DNA of 59,775 nt from an uncultured Prevotellaceae bacterium. GTDB lineage: Bacteria; Bacteroidota; Bacteroidia; Bacteroidales; Bacteroidaceae. Shown here piece after piece: positions 51,731 to 59,483 of this stretch. Within the stretch, counting starts at the first letter, position 1. Every line of letters begins with the position of its first letter. The notes under the pieces are model-generated. The model worked only from the letters and a program-made list of their open reading frames with translations, did not search any database and was not told the origin of the DNA. The stretch lies in contig CAMHKU010000004.1 of assembly GCA_946185805.1 (NCBI GenBank), positions 1 through 59,775 on the forward strand, read 5' to 3'. The position numbers and the translations under genes were made by a program.

Positions 51731-52762
51731 ATGAAAAGAATCACATTTTTCTTATTTGCAGTATTCACAATGACAATGGTAAACAGTAAGACGCTGACCG
51801 AGCGTCAAAGGGGATTGGCAGCCTGTGCCTGTCTGATGGCACAAGGCGACATAGTGCGCTTGGAACCGGCTATCCGAACAGCACTTGATGATGGCGTGAC
51901 CATCAATGAACTGAAAGAGGCTTTCTCACAACTCTATGCCTACACGGGATTTCCTCGTTCGCTAAATGCGCTGGGTGTACTCAGCAAAGTGCTTGAGAAC
52001 AGACAATCCAACTGGCAGGAAGGCACCCCCTGGGTGCGTCCTGCTGAATGGGATGATGCTAAGAAAGCCTATGAATTGGGTGTCAAGAACCAGACCCAAC
52101 TCTCAGGGCGTCCGTTCAACTATGAGTTCTGTCCGCAGGACGACTATTACCTGAAGGCACATCTCTTTGGCGACATTTTTGCCGGCCATCAACTATCAGC
52201 TGCCGACCGCGAGATTGTGACCGTAGCAGCATTGAGCGGACTCGAAGGCGTAGCTCCTCAGTTGGCTGCCCACAAGCAAGGTGCCGTGAATATGGGCAAC
52301 AGTCAGCAACTCGTCGATGAACTCTCTGCATGGCTCTTGGAGAAAGGGTTGGTACTGAATAGCACATGGCCGAAGGGCGAACTGAATAGCGCCTACGCCC
52401 AGTATTTCATCGGTAACAGCTATCTGGCTCCACTCGGCGGCGAGAACGGCCTGGTGAACGTCACCTTCGAACCCCGCTGCCGCAACAACTGGCACATCCA
52501 CCACAAGTCGGTGCAGGTGCTCGTCTGTGTGGCTGGCTACGGCTGGTATGTGGAGGAAGGTAAAGACCCCGTCGTGCTAAAGCCCGGTGTAGTCGTGGCC
52601 ATCCCCGCCGAGGCGAAGCACTGGCACGGCGCCGCCAAGGACTCGTGGATGCAGCACCTCACGTATATGACGAAGGTGGAGGAAGGGGCCTCAAATGAGT
52701 GGCTGGAGCCTGTCACGGATGCCGAGTACGACAAGCTGCCCGCGGCATCGCCCTGCCATTAG
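51731..52762 (+). CDS. Carboxymuconolactone decarboxylase-like plus cupin protein
   Basis: 343 residues with a signal-like N-terminus (MKRITFFLFAVFTMTMVNS). Two CMD-like helical segments follow: TERQRGLAACACLMAQGDI to LKEAFSQLYAYTGFPRSLNA, and SAADREIVTVAALSGLEGVA. The usual peroxidatic C-x2-C pair is not evident. A C-terminal cupin (about 240-330) has a metal-type His set: NWHIHHKSVQVLVCVAGYGW, then AEAKHWHGAAKDSWMQHL. Members of this fused family are linked to peroxide or quinone-type stress but are poorly characterised. About 110 nt of repeat-rich spacer precedes it. Its 3' end is overlapped by an antisense remnant. Confidence 0.82.
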   Translation: MKRITFFLFAVFTMTMVNSKTLTERQRGLAACACLMAQGDIVRLEPAIRTALDDGVTINELKEAFSQLYAYTGFPRSLNALGVLSKVLENRQSNWQEGTPWVRPAEWDDAKKAYELGVKNQTQLSGRPFNYEFCPQDDYYLKAHLFGDIFAGHQLSAADREIVTVAALSGLEGVAPQLAAHKQGAVNMGNSQQLVDELSAWLLEKGLVLNSTWPKGELNSAYAQYFIGNSYLAPLGGENGLVNVTFEPRCRNNWHIHHKSVQVLVCVAGYGWYVEEGKDPVVLKPGVVVAIPAEAKHWHGAAKDSWMQHLTYMTKVEEGASNEWLEPVTDAEYDKLPAASPCH

Positions 52763-52859
52763 CCTCGCAGCAGACCACCAGGTGACACTCCTGCAGTGTC
52801 TGTCCTTGTGCCGTCACGCAACTGATGGCCAAAATAAGAAGTAGGATTATTTTCTTTAT
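52713..52859 (-). pseudogene. N-terminal remnant of a secreted protein, TolC-like
   Basis: Downstream of a good TAnnTTTG promoter the minus strand reads IKKIILLLILAISCVTAQGQ then TLQECH, a signal peptide followed by the start typical of Bacteroidota TolC-family outer-membrane efflux proteins (T-L-x-E-C). The first codon is ATA, not ATG. The frame stops at 52713 after running into the CMD-cupin gene, so only about 48 codons remain. Probably the stub left by a deletion that joined it to the CMD-cupin gene end-to-end. Confidence 0.5.
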
Positions 52860-52881
52860 GCTCTTCCGGTTTTTTATGTTG

Positions 52882-52889
52882 CAAATTTA
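52882..52889 (-). promoter_or_regulatory. TAnnTTTG promoter of the remnant gene
   Basis: TAAATTTG on the minus strand followed by CAAC, about 22 nt before the degenerate ATA start. Confidence 0.55.
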
Positions 52890-52982
52890 CTCCATTTCAT
52901 TGATATATTGCTTATTAGCTTGTATGAAAAGATAAAGAATTTGTACGATTCCCGTTAAAAGAAGCCTATATAGGTTGAAAAC

Positions 52983-53021
52983 GGAAAAAGCGTTTCCGAC
53001 AGTTTTAGGAAACGCTTTTTC
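52983..53021 (-). terminator. Strong intrinsic terminator after the S9 peptidase (bidirectional)
   Basis: GAAAAAGCGTTTCC and GGAAACGCTTTTTC form a perfect 14-bp stem with a 10-nt loop; A/T runs on both arms let it work in both directions. It lies 6 nt past the S9 peptidase stop. Confidence 0.85.
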
Positions 53022-53027
53022 TGTTTG

Positions 53028-55232
53028 CTATTTCAGCCAGCGGTCGAGCCAGTTGAAGAATGTGCGCTGCCAGAGTACGCCGTTCTGGGGCTTGAGTACC
53101 CAGTGGTTCTCGTCGGGGAAGATGAGCAGCTCGGCGGGCAGTCCCTTCATGCGGGCAGCGTTGAAGGCCTGCATGCCCTGGGTGTAGTTGATGCGATAGT
53201 CTTTCTCGCCGTGGATGCAGAGGATGGGCGTATCCCACTTCTCCACCATCTTGTGCGGCGAGTTATGGTAGCTGGTCTTGGCACGCGGCATTTGCGGACG
53301 GTGCCAGTAGGCCTCGTCATACTCCCAGTTGCTGAACCAGTTTTCCTCGGTCTCTAAGTACATGGCGGCCAGGTTGAAGGCGCCGTCGTGGGCTATGAAC
53401 GCCTTGAAGCGTTTCTCGTGGATGCCGGCGAGCCAGTAGACGCTGAATCCGCCGAAGCTGGCGCCGACGGCACCCAGCCGGTTGCGGTCGACGAAGGGCA
53501 GCGAGTCGGCCGCAAAGTCGATGGCGCTCAGATAGTCGTCCATGCACTGTCCGGCCCAGTCGCCGCTAATCTGCTCTTTCCACTCTTGTCCGAAGCCGGG
53601 CAGTCCGTGGCGGTTGGGGGCTACGACGACGTAGCCGTTGGCAGCCATCATCTGGAAGTTCCAGCGATAGCTCCAGAACTGGCTCACAGGGCTTTGCGGA
53701 CCGCCCTCGCAGAAGAGTAGGGTGGGGTATTTCTTCCCTTCCTCGTAGTTGGCCGGCAGCATCACCCACACGAGCTCCTGCTTGCCGTCGGTGGTCTTCA
53801 CCCAGTACTGCTGCATTTTGCCCAGCTTGAGCTGGTCGAGTATGTGCTTGTTCTCAAAGCTGATCTGCTCAATCTTCGTCGCCTGCTTCTTCAGGGCGGG
53901 CGTTACCATGTAGATGTCTGTAGGGGTGCTGAGGCTCTGGCGCGTGGCCAGGATCTTCTGGCCGTTGTTGGCCATCTGCAGCGATGTCCAGTCGTCCCAA
54001 GTCTCGGAGAGCTGGCTTACCTCGCCCTTATGGCTCACTGCATACATATTGTTGCAGCCGTGCCACACGCTGAGGAAGTAGAGTTGGGGGGCTGAGGCCT
54101 TGGGCTTCTTGCCGCTCACCGGTGCCCAGCAGAAGGCTTCCACGTCGCTCTTCCAGTTGACGTAGCGCTTCGTGCCCGTGGCCAAGGTGTAGATGCACAG
54201 GCGGTTGAGGTCGGCCTCGTAGCCGTCGCGCTCCATCGACTGCCAGGCAATCATCGTGCCGTCGGGCGAGAACTGCGGGTTCTGATCGTAGCCAACGTTG
54301 TTCTGCAGGTTCTCCTTGGCGTTGACGGCTTGAATGGCCAGCGTCCTCGTGGGGTCCACCTGCGGCGCCTTGTAGTCGGCAGGCTTGCAGAGATTGGTGG
54401 TCGTGCGCGCACCTATATTATAAAGATAGATGTCGGAATCGGTGCTGATGGAGTATTCCAGTCCGGTCTTCTTGCGACAGGTGTAGGCAATGGTCTTGGA
54501 GTCGGGGCTCCAGGCCAGCTGCTCCACGCCGCCGAAGGGCTCCATGGGACATTCGTAGGGCTCACCCTCAAGTATGTCGACCATCTTCTCCGACGTCATT
54601 ACCAGCTGTCCGTCCTTTGTGGCCAGTTCTGCCAGGAAGGGGTGCTGTATGCTCTCCACGTAGTGGTCCCAGTGGCGATACATCAGGTCGGTCACCAGAC
54701 GGCCCGTGGCCTTGGGCAGGTCCTCCGGGTTCTGCTTGATAATCTCGTGGAAGGGCAGGCTCTTGATAATGATTACCATGCTGCGGTCAGGGGCAAACTT
54801 AAATCCCTCGACGGCACCGCCGGTTTTCGATAGTTGGCGGCGCTGGCTGCCGTCGGCCTTCATCGTCCACAGTTCGCCGCTGCTGACAAAGGCTATGGTC
54901 TCGTTGTCTATCCATGTGGGGTCGCTGTCGCTCTTTTGTGCGTTCGTGGGCGAGAGTTGCTGATTGTTGCTGCCGTCGGCGTTCATCACGCAAATCACCT
55001 GGCGACTTTTGTTCTGCTTCACGCTGTAGTAGCCTACCTGGTACACCACGCGGCGCCCGTCGGGCGAGGCCTCTACGGTGCCGATGCGGCCCATGGCCCA
55101 CAGCGCTTCGGCCGTCATCAGGGGGCTGCTGAGCTTAGGATGCTGTTTACCTATCACTTCTGTGTCTGCTGCTTTTATGGTGGCGGGCGCTGCCAGCAGG
55201 GCCGCCACCACGATGGTTAGTATTCTCTTCAT
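53028..55232 (-). CDS. S9 family peptidase, dipeptidyl-peptidase 5-like
   Basis: 734 residues; signal peptide MKRILTIVVAALLAAPATIKA. An N-terminal beta-propeller (WD40-like segments such as GRIGTVEASPDGRRVVYQVG) precedes a prolyl-oligopeptidase alpha/beta-hydrolase domain. The catalytic triad is visible: Ser in GASFGGFS, Asp in HGEKDYRIN, His in PDENHWVLK. Size and motifs fit DPP5, a periplasmic enzyme of asaccharolytic and gut Bacteroidota that removes dipeptides with a hydrophobic penultimate residue. Last gene of the yidC-flavoprotein-peptidase run (18 nt spacing). Confidence 0.9.
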   Translation of the reverse strand: MKRILTIVVAALLAAPATIKAADTEVIGKQHPKLSSPLMTAEALWAMGRIGTVEASPDGRRVVYQVGYYSVKQNKSRQVICVMNADGSNNQQLSPTNAQKSDSDPTWIDNETIAFVSSGELWTMKADGSQRRQLSKTGGAVEGFKFAPDRSMVIIIKSLPFHEIIKQNPEDLPKATGRLVTDLMYRHWDHYVESIQHPFLAELATKDGQLVMTSEKMVDILEGEPYECPMEPFGGVEQLAWSPDSKTIAYTCRKKTGLEYSISTDSDIYLYNIGARTTTNLCKPADYKAPQVDPTRTLAIQAVNAKENLQNNVGYDQNPQFSPDGTMIAWQSMERDGYEADLNRLCIYTLATGTKRYVNWKSDVEAFCWAPVSGKKPKASAPQLYFLSVWHGCNNMYAVSHKGEVSQLSETWDDWTSLQMANNGQKILATRQSLSTPTDIYMVTPALKKQATKIEQISFENKHILDQLKLGKMQQYWVKTTDGKQELVWVMLPANYEEGKKYPTLLFCEGGPQSPVSQFWSYRWNFQMMAANGYVVVAPNRHGLPGFGQEWKEQISGDWAGQCMDDYLSAIDFAADSLPFVDRNRLGAVGASFGGFSVYWLAGIHEKRFKAFIAHDGAFNLAAMYLETEENWFSNWEYDEAYWHRPQMPRAKTSYHNSPHKMVEKWDTPILCIHGEKDYRINYTQGMQAFNAARMKGLPAELLIFPDENHWVLKPQNGVLWQRTFFNWLDRWLK

Positions 55233-55250
55233 AATAATATAGGTTTTCTC

Positions 55251-55859
55251 TTATCTGATAAAGTTTGTCCACACGCGTTGTTCCTGTGTCGGACGTTCAC
55301 TGTCGCTGAGCCTTCGTATCATCCAGGCCATGTTGCGCCCCAGGGTGCGCATGGTCTGCATGCCCTCCTCGTCGATGGCTGCCTGTCCGGGAGTCTGCCC
55401 GTAGGCCATGTTCCAGTATTGCGACGATACCAGCGGCATGTTCATAATCGTGAAATACTTGTTTAAGCGGTCAAAGGCTGCCGAGGCGCCGCCGCGGCGG
55501 CACACGACGACGCTGGCGCCGGGTTTGTATTGCAGGTCGGTGCCGAGTGAGTAGAACACGCGGTCGAGTAGGGCGCAGAGCGAGCCGTTGGGGCCGCCGT
55601 AGTAGACGGGTGAGCCTATGACCACCCCATCGATGCCGTTCTTCACCGTGCGCCAGATTTTGTAATACAGGTCGTCGTTGAACGTACATTTGCCTATGCG
55701 GCCGCACATGCCGCAGGCGATGCAGCCCTGTACGGCTTTCTTGCCGATGCTTACAATTTCTGTGTCTATACCTTCTGCGTTGAGCGTCGTGGCCACTTCG
55801 CTCACTGCCGTATAGGTGTTGCCCTTGTCGCGGGGGCTGCCGTTGATTAATAATACCAT
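55251..55859 (-). CDS. Flavodoxin-fold NAD(P)H-dependent oxidoreductase
   Basis: 202 residues of the NADPH-dependent FMN reductase/iron-sulfur flavoprotein superfamily. The N-terminal LLINGSPRDKGNTYTAV binds FMN phosphate. A Cys cluster GCIACGMCGRIGKC (C-x2-C-x2-C-x4-C-like) could hold an iron-sulfur cluster, as in archaeal and anaerobe Isf proteins. VVIGSPVYYGGPNGSLCALLDR is the second FMN loop, here named in parts: GSPVYYGG. Likely an electron-transfer or quinone/disulfide reductase of anaerobic metabolism; partner unknown. Between yidC (28 nt) and the peptidase (18 nt). Confidence 0.82.
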   Translation of the reverse strand: MVLLINGSPRDKGNTYTAVSEVATTLNAEGIDTEIVSIGKKAVQGCIACGMCGRIGKCTFNDDLYYKIWRTVKNGIDGVVIGSPVYYGGPNGSLCALLDRVFYSLGTDLQYKPGASVVVCRRGGASAAFDRLNKYFTIMNMPLVSSQYWNMAYGQTPGQAAIDEEGMQTMRTLGRNMAWMIRRLSDSERPTQEQRVWTNFIR

Positions 55860-55887
55860 TTCTTATATAGTTGCGAAGTATTCCTGT

Positions 55888-57777
55888 TTATTTGCGTTGT
55901 TGCTGCATGCGCTGGCGCTGCATCTCCTCGGCCTGCTTCTGCATGGCCTCCAGGCGTGCGGCCAGTCCGCTCTGCTTCTTGGGGTTGGCCTTGTTCTCTT
56001 TGTAGCGTGCTTCAAGGATGGCCAGGAGCTTTTCGTCGTTGGTGGTCTTGCGCAGTACAAACATAATGGCGGCCGAGAAGAACAGCGATACGAAGTAATA
56101 GAAGTTGAGCCCCGACGAATAGTCGTTGAACATGAAGAAGAACATCAGCGGCATCAAGTACATCATCCATTGCATCATCTTCATCTGCTCGGCCTGTGCC
56201 CCTACCATCTGGTCTTTCTGCTGGCGCATGGTCATGTAGCTGTAGAGAATCTGAGCGCCGCAGAAGAGGATACACGTCAGCGACAGGTGGTCGCCGATGC
56301 CCCAGATGTGAGTCTGCCACTCTACGATGGGGTCGTAGGTCGACAGGTCGTCGATCCAGAGGAAGCTTTCGCGGCGCAGCTGTATGGCGTTAGGCACGAA
56401 GTTGAACATCGCTATCCAGATAGGCATCTGGATGAGCATGGGCAGACAGCCTGAGAGGGGGCTGACGCCATACTGGGCGTACATCTGCATCATGGCCTGC
56501 TGCTTCTGCATCTGGTCCTCGGGCTTGTCATACTGCTTGGTGGCCTCGTCAAGCTTGGGTTTGAGTACGCGCATCTTGGCGCTCGACATGTAGCTCTTCT
56601 TCACCATGGGGAAGGTGATAGCCTTTAATAATAAGGTAATAAGTATGAGTACGATGCCCATGGAGAAACCCCACGAGGTGAGCCAGTCGAACACGTAGAT
56701 GGTAAACCAGCGGTTGATGATACGGAACAGGGGCCATCCTAAGTAGACGAGCTGCTCCAGGTCGAGGTCTTTGCCAAACTCGCTCTGCTCCTCCACGTCC
56801 TTGATGAGGCGGAAGTCGTTGGGGCCGATATACATCTCAAATTCTGAGGGCCGCAGGCCTGTGGGGTCGAACTGTGTCTTCAGCTTGGCATTAAACTGCT
56901 TGAGGTATCCTGTGCCTTTCTCCTGCGGCACGCTGGTCATGAGCGAGCCGCTGCGGAAGTCGTCGCGGGCGATGAGGGCTGCCGAGAAGAACTGATTCTT
57001 GAAAGCCACCCAGTTGAGGGGCTCGTCAATCTTCTCGTCAATTTTCTCTGCCGTCTCGTTCAGGTAGTCGGTAGAGCCGTCCTTCTCTTTATAGGTGAGC
57101 GTGGCATAGCGGTTTTCAAACATGAAGCCCTTCTCCTGCTGGCGGGCCAGCTCGCCCCATTCTATGTCCATTTCCTTATAGTTAGGCGCAAAGAACCCGC
57201 TCAGCCCGTTGGCCTGCAGGGTGAAATGGAGCATGTAATCATGACCCAGCCGATAGTTCATCACGATGCTGCCGCCGTTCTGTGCCAGTGCCGTCATGGT
57301 GACGGTAGAGTCGCTCACGTTGGTGGGCGCGAAGTAGAGGGCGCTGGTGATGATGTTCTCCGTCTTGCCGGCAAGCATGAAGTTCAACTGCTGCGTCTTC
57401 TCGTCGAAGAGCGTTACCTCGTCCTTCGTGTTGTCAATGTTCTTAAAACCCTTGATGACGGCTTTGCTCACGGTGCCGCCCTTGGTCTGCAGGGTCAGCT
57501 CCACCTTGTCGTTCTTCAGCACAATAGACCTGTCCTGACCGTTGAGGGCGCTGTAAAAGGTAGCGGTGGTGTCGCCCTTAGCCGCCTCTTCGGCCTTGGC
57601 CTTACGCTCGGCTTCGGCAATCTTGGCTTTTACGTCCTTATCCTGTTGCACGGCGGCAAGGCTGTCCTGCTGGCGCTGGTAGGCCTCAATCTCCTCTTGC
57701 GACGGCTGGTTATACCAGCTGAAGCCTATGAGTACCAAGCCTATAAGTACAAATCCAATGAGTGTGTCTCTGTTCAT
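55888..57777 (-). CDS. yidC: Membrane protein insertase YidC
   Basis: 629 residues. An N-terminal transmembrane helix (LIGFVLIGLVLIGFSWY) is followed by a large periplasmic beta domain (about 60-350) and the conserved C-terminal insertase core: SWGFSMGIVLILITLLLKAI, YGVSPLSGCLPMLIQMPIWI, and helices through about residue 590. The tail is Lys/Arg/Gln-rich, as usual for ribosome contact. It inserts inner-membrane proteins with or without Sec. First gene of a three-gene unit; promoter about 50 nt upstream. Confidence 0.96.
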   Translation of the reverse strand: MNRDTLIGFVLIGLVLIGFSWYNQPSQEEIEAYQRQQDSLAAVQQDKDVKAKIAEAERKAKAEEAAKGDTTATFYSALNGQDRSIVLKNDKVELTLQTKGGTVSKAVIKGFKNIDNTKDEVTLFDEKTQQLNFMLAGKTENIITSALYFAPTNVSDSTVTMTALAQNGGSIVMNYRLGHDYMLHFTLQANGLSGFFAPNYKEMDIEWGELARQQEKGFMFENRYATLTYKEKDGSTDYLNETAEKIDEKIDEPLNWVAFKNQFFSAALIARDDFRSGSLMTSVPQEKGTGYLKQFNAKLKTQFDPTGLRPSEFEMYIGPNDFRLIKDVEEQSEFGKDLDLEQLVYLGWPLFRIINRWFTIYVFDWLTSWGFSMGIVLILITLLLKAITFPMVKKSYMSSAKMRVLKPKLDEATKQYDKPEDQMQKQQAMMQMYAQYGVSPLSGCLPMLIQMPIWIAMFNFVPNAIQLRRESFLWIDDLSTYDPIVEWQTHIWGIGDHLSLTCILFCGAQILYSYMTMRQQKDQMVGAQAEQMKMMQWMMYLMPLMFFFMFNDYSSGLNFYYFVSLFFSAAIMFVLRKTTNDEKLLAILEARYKENKANPKKQSGLAARLEAMQKQAEEMQRQRMQQQRK

Positions 57778-57827
57778 CTTTTATTTCTTTTGTTTGTTTT
57801 CTTTTATTATCAAGGTGCAAAGGTACG

Positions 57828-57835
57828 AATAAGTA
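57828..57835 (-). promoter_or_regulatory. TAnnTTTG promoter of yidC
   Basis: TACCTTTG on the minus strand followed by CACC, about 50 nt before the ATG at 57777. Confidence 0.7.
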
Positions 57836-57962
57836 TGCAAAAAGCCAAACGTTTTCGTTTTTTTTCATAGAATGTCTTTCCACTGCCGATGCACAAAGGT
57901 TAAATATTGTTGAGCGCAAGCATTTTTTTTGAACCAAACGTTACGGTCTTCACTTTTTTTTG

Positions 57963-57970
57963 TACCTTTG
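57963..57970 (+). promoter_or_regulatory. TAnnTTTG promoter of tRNA-Pro
   Basis: TACCTTTG followed by CACC, 21 nt before the tRNA 5' end. Confidence 0.72.
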
Positions 57971-57991
57971 CACCCGCTTAACAAAAATGCA

Positions 57992-58064
57992 CGAGGTGTA
58001 GCGCAGTTGGTAGCGTTCCTGGTTTGGGACCAGGCTGTCGCAGGTTCGAGTCCTGTCACCTCGA
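57992..58064 (+). tRNA. tRNA-Pro (TGG)
   Basis: Acceptor CGAGGTG pairs with CACCTCG, discriminator A. The anticodon arm CCTGG-TTTGGGA-CCAGG has anticodon TGG (58025-58027), and the T-arm loop is TTCGAGT. CCA is not encoded. A terminator follows. Confidence 0.96.
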
Positions 58065-58080
58065 CCGTTCTAAGTAGTTT

Positions 58081-58117
58081 GCCCGCTGACTTTCAGTAAG
58101 TTAGCGGCTTTTTTTTG
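58081..58117 (+). terminator. Intrinsic terminator after tRNA-Pro
   Basis: CCGCTGACTT / AAGTTAGCGG stem (one G-U) with a short loop and a run of nine T. Confidence 0.88.
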
Positions 58118-58158
58118 TATATTGGGTAACGTATTATAATTGCTGCCCGAACATCGCA

Positions 58159-58328
58159 TTATCGACATTCATGACGAAGTGTTGGTGGTGACGATAAGTT
58201 TAGTTGTTAGGTTATATGATTCATTCCGAGCTGTGTGGTTGATTACGTATAATCAGACTTGCATGCAGTCCGAACCGCACAGCACGAAATATTCTTGCGC
58301 CCCTGCTCCTTTGGCCGAGCGGTAGGGG
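58159..58328. ncRNA. Candidate structured RNA in a gene-free stretch
   Basis: Between the tRNA-Pro terminator and the anti-sigma promoter there is no convincing CDS for about 370 nt, yet several strong foldings. TTATCG/CGATAA closes 58159-58197. A three-way junction at 58230-58283 has outer stem GCTGTGTGGTT/AACCGCACAGC and inner stems GATTA-CGTA-TAATC and GACT-TGCATGC-AGTC. CCCCTGCTC/GAGC-GGT-AGGGG closes 58297-58328. A further GAGATGTGCATCTC hairpin is at 58413-58426. I do not recognise a known RNA family, and the strand is undecided. Confidence 0.4.
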
Positions 58329-58488
58329 AGGGACAGTGGGATGGTCAGCATGAACGGTTAGTATATCATTACTAATGAATGAGTTACATGATTATCCGGT
58401 GAGATGTGCATCTCTCTGCCTCATGAAAGTTAAACTTTGGCACAGACAAATTATTTCTGTTTTTTTTCTCTGATTCAAAAAAATAAAC

Positions 58489-58496
58489 TATCTTTG
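58489..58496 (+). promoter_or_regulatory. TAnnTTTG promoter of the anti-sigma gene
   Basis: TATCTTTG followed by CAG, 27 nt before the ATG at 58524. It excludes the longer upstream frame. Confidence 0.7.
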
Positions 58497-58523
58497 CAGT
58501 CGGAATCAGCGTTTTTTACAACG

Positions 58524-58928
58524 ATGACGAAACTTAAACTAAAAATGGAAATGGGCGAGGTGAGGCGCGCCAGAGCGTTTGCACTCTCCATAGCCGATGA
58601 TGCTGGACTTAGCGAGCGTCAGGCGCAGAATCTGCACCTGGTCGTCGAAGAGGCTGTAGCTAATATTATGAACTACAGCGGAGCTACCATGATAGAGCTC
58701 TGTGCCTGGCAAGAGAAGGGCTGCCTCTATGTCTCCTTCGCCGACGACGGCATCCCTTTCGACCCGACTCTGCATCCTGAGCCCGACTTGGCATTGCCTA
58801 TATGGAAGCGCGCCATCGGCGGTCTTGGTATCCACTACATCCGCAAGATGAGCGACGGCATGGCTTATCGCCGTCAGGATGGGAGGAACATCCTGACCGT
58901 TTGGAAAACATTAGGAAAACCAGAGTGA
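58524..58928 (+). CDS. Anti-sigma regulatory factor, RsbW-like ATPase
   Basis: 134 residues from ATG 58524, a GHKL-fold serine kinase of the RsbW/SpoIIAB type. N-box LHLVVEEAVANIMNYS, G1 FADDGIPFDP, G2 IGGLGIHYIRKM. In partner-switching systems such proteins bind a sigma factor or other target and phosphorylate the cognate STAS antagonist. The STAS gene lies 124 nt downstream, which supports this pairing. Bacteroidota often lack sigma-B, so the real target may be different. Confidence 0.87.
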   Translation: MTKLKLKMEMGEVRRARAFALSIADDAGLSERQAQNLHLVVEEAVANIMNYSGATMIELCAWQEKGCLYVSFADDGIPFDPTLHPEPDLALPIWKRAIGGLGIHYIRKMSDGMAYRRQDGRNILTVWKTLGKPE

Positions 58929-58929
58929 A

Positions 58930-58968
58930 GAATTTCTTGCCGTGCAAGCGTCGCAAAGCGCCGAGCGG
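58930..58968 (+). other. Post-stop hairpin element, copy 2
   Basis: GAATTTCTTGC-CGT-GCAAGCGTC then ...CCGAGCGG, starting 2 nt after the anti-sigma stop. Compare 23044-23085: same flanks, different but still paired stem. Confidence 0.5.
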
Positions 58969-59052
58969 CTACCGATGCAATATAGATTGTAAAATTACCA
59001 AATTGGAAATAAATCGTAAATAGTAAATTGTCTAATAGTAAATAAAAAAGGT

Positions 59053-59355
59053 ATGGAGATTAAAATAACAGAAAAAAACGACCGGTTTGTTGCATTGCTC
59101 TGTGGCGAACTTGACAATATCGCCTGCGTCAAAGCAAAGAAGGACTTGGCTCCGCTGACCCAGCAGACTGACCACGATGTAGAGATTGACTGTAGCGGAC
59201 TGGAATATATCTCGTCGAGCGGGCTTCGCCTCTTTATCGGCATCTACAAGCACCAGCATGAAATCGGTCGGCGGTGTATCATGACCCATGTCAGCGACAA
59301 GCTGAAGGATGTGTTTGAGATTGGCGGTTTTTTTATGCTTTTTGAGCAGGAGTGA
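59053..59355 (+). CDS. STAS-domain anti-anti-sigma factor (RsbV-like)
   Basis: A 100-residue single STAS domain. EIDCSGLEYISSSGLRLFIG holds the conserved phosphorylatable Ser in the S-S-S-G-L-R loop, as in SpoIIAA/RsbV. Unphosphorylated, it should bind the upstream RsbW-like protein and free its target. The spacer to the upstream gene has AGTAAAT-type heptamers; a 17-unit heptamer tract follows the stop. A phosphatase partner (RsbU/SpoIIE) is expected but not within the window. Confidence 0.88.
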   Translation: MEIKITEKNDRFVALLCGELDNIACVKAKKDLAPLTQQTDHDVEIDCSGLEYISSSGLRLFIGIYKHQHEIGRRCIMTHVSDKLKDVFEIGGFFMLFEQE

Positions 59356-59362
59356 CGATGAG

Positions 59363-59481
59363 GATTGAACATTGAAGATTGAACATTGAAGATTGAACAT
59401 TGAGGATTGAACATTGAGGATTGAACATTGAAGATTGAACATTGAAGATTGAACATTGAAGATTGAACATTGAAGATCGAG
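59363..59481. repeat. 7-nt repeat tract, 17 units, alternating GATTGAA/CATTGAA
   Basis: Seventeen uninterrupted heptamers, strictly alternating GATTGAA and CATTGAR up to a final GATCGAG. Then AAATGAG and GAATGAA keep the 7-nt phase and supply the ATG (59484) of the last gene. Confidence 0.92.
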
Positions 59482-59483
59482 AA

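Noticed and set aside
58140..58325. 61-codon plus-strand frame
   Set aside because: No clear promoter or start context and no recognisable composition; the stretch is better explained by paired stems.
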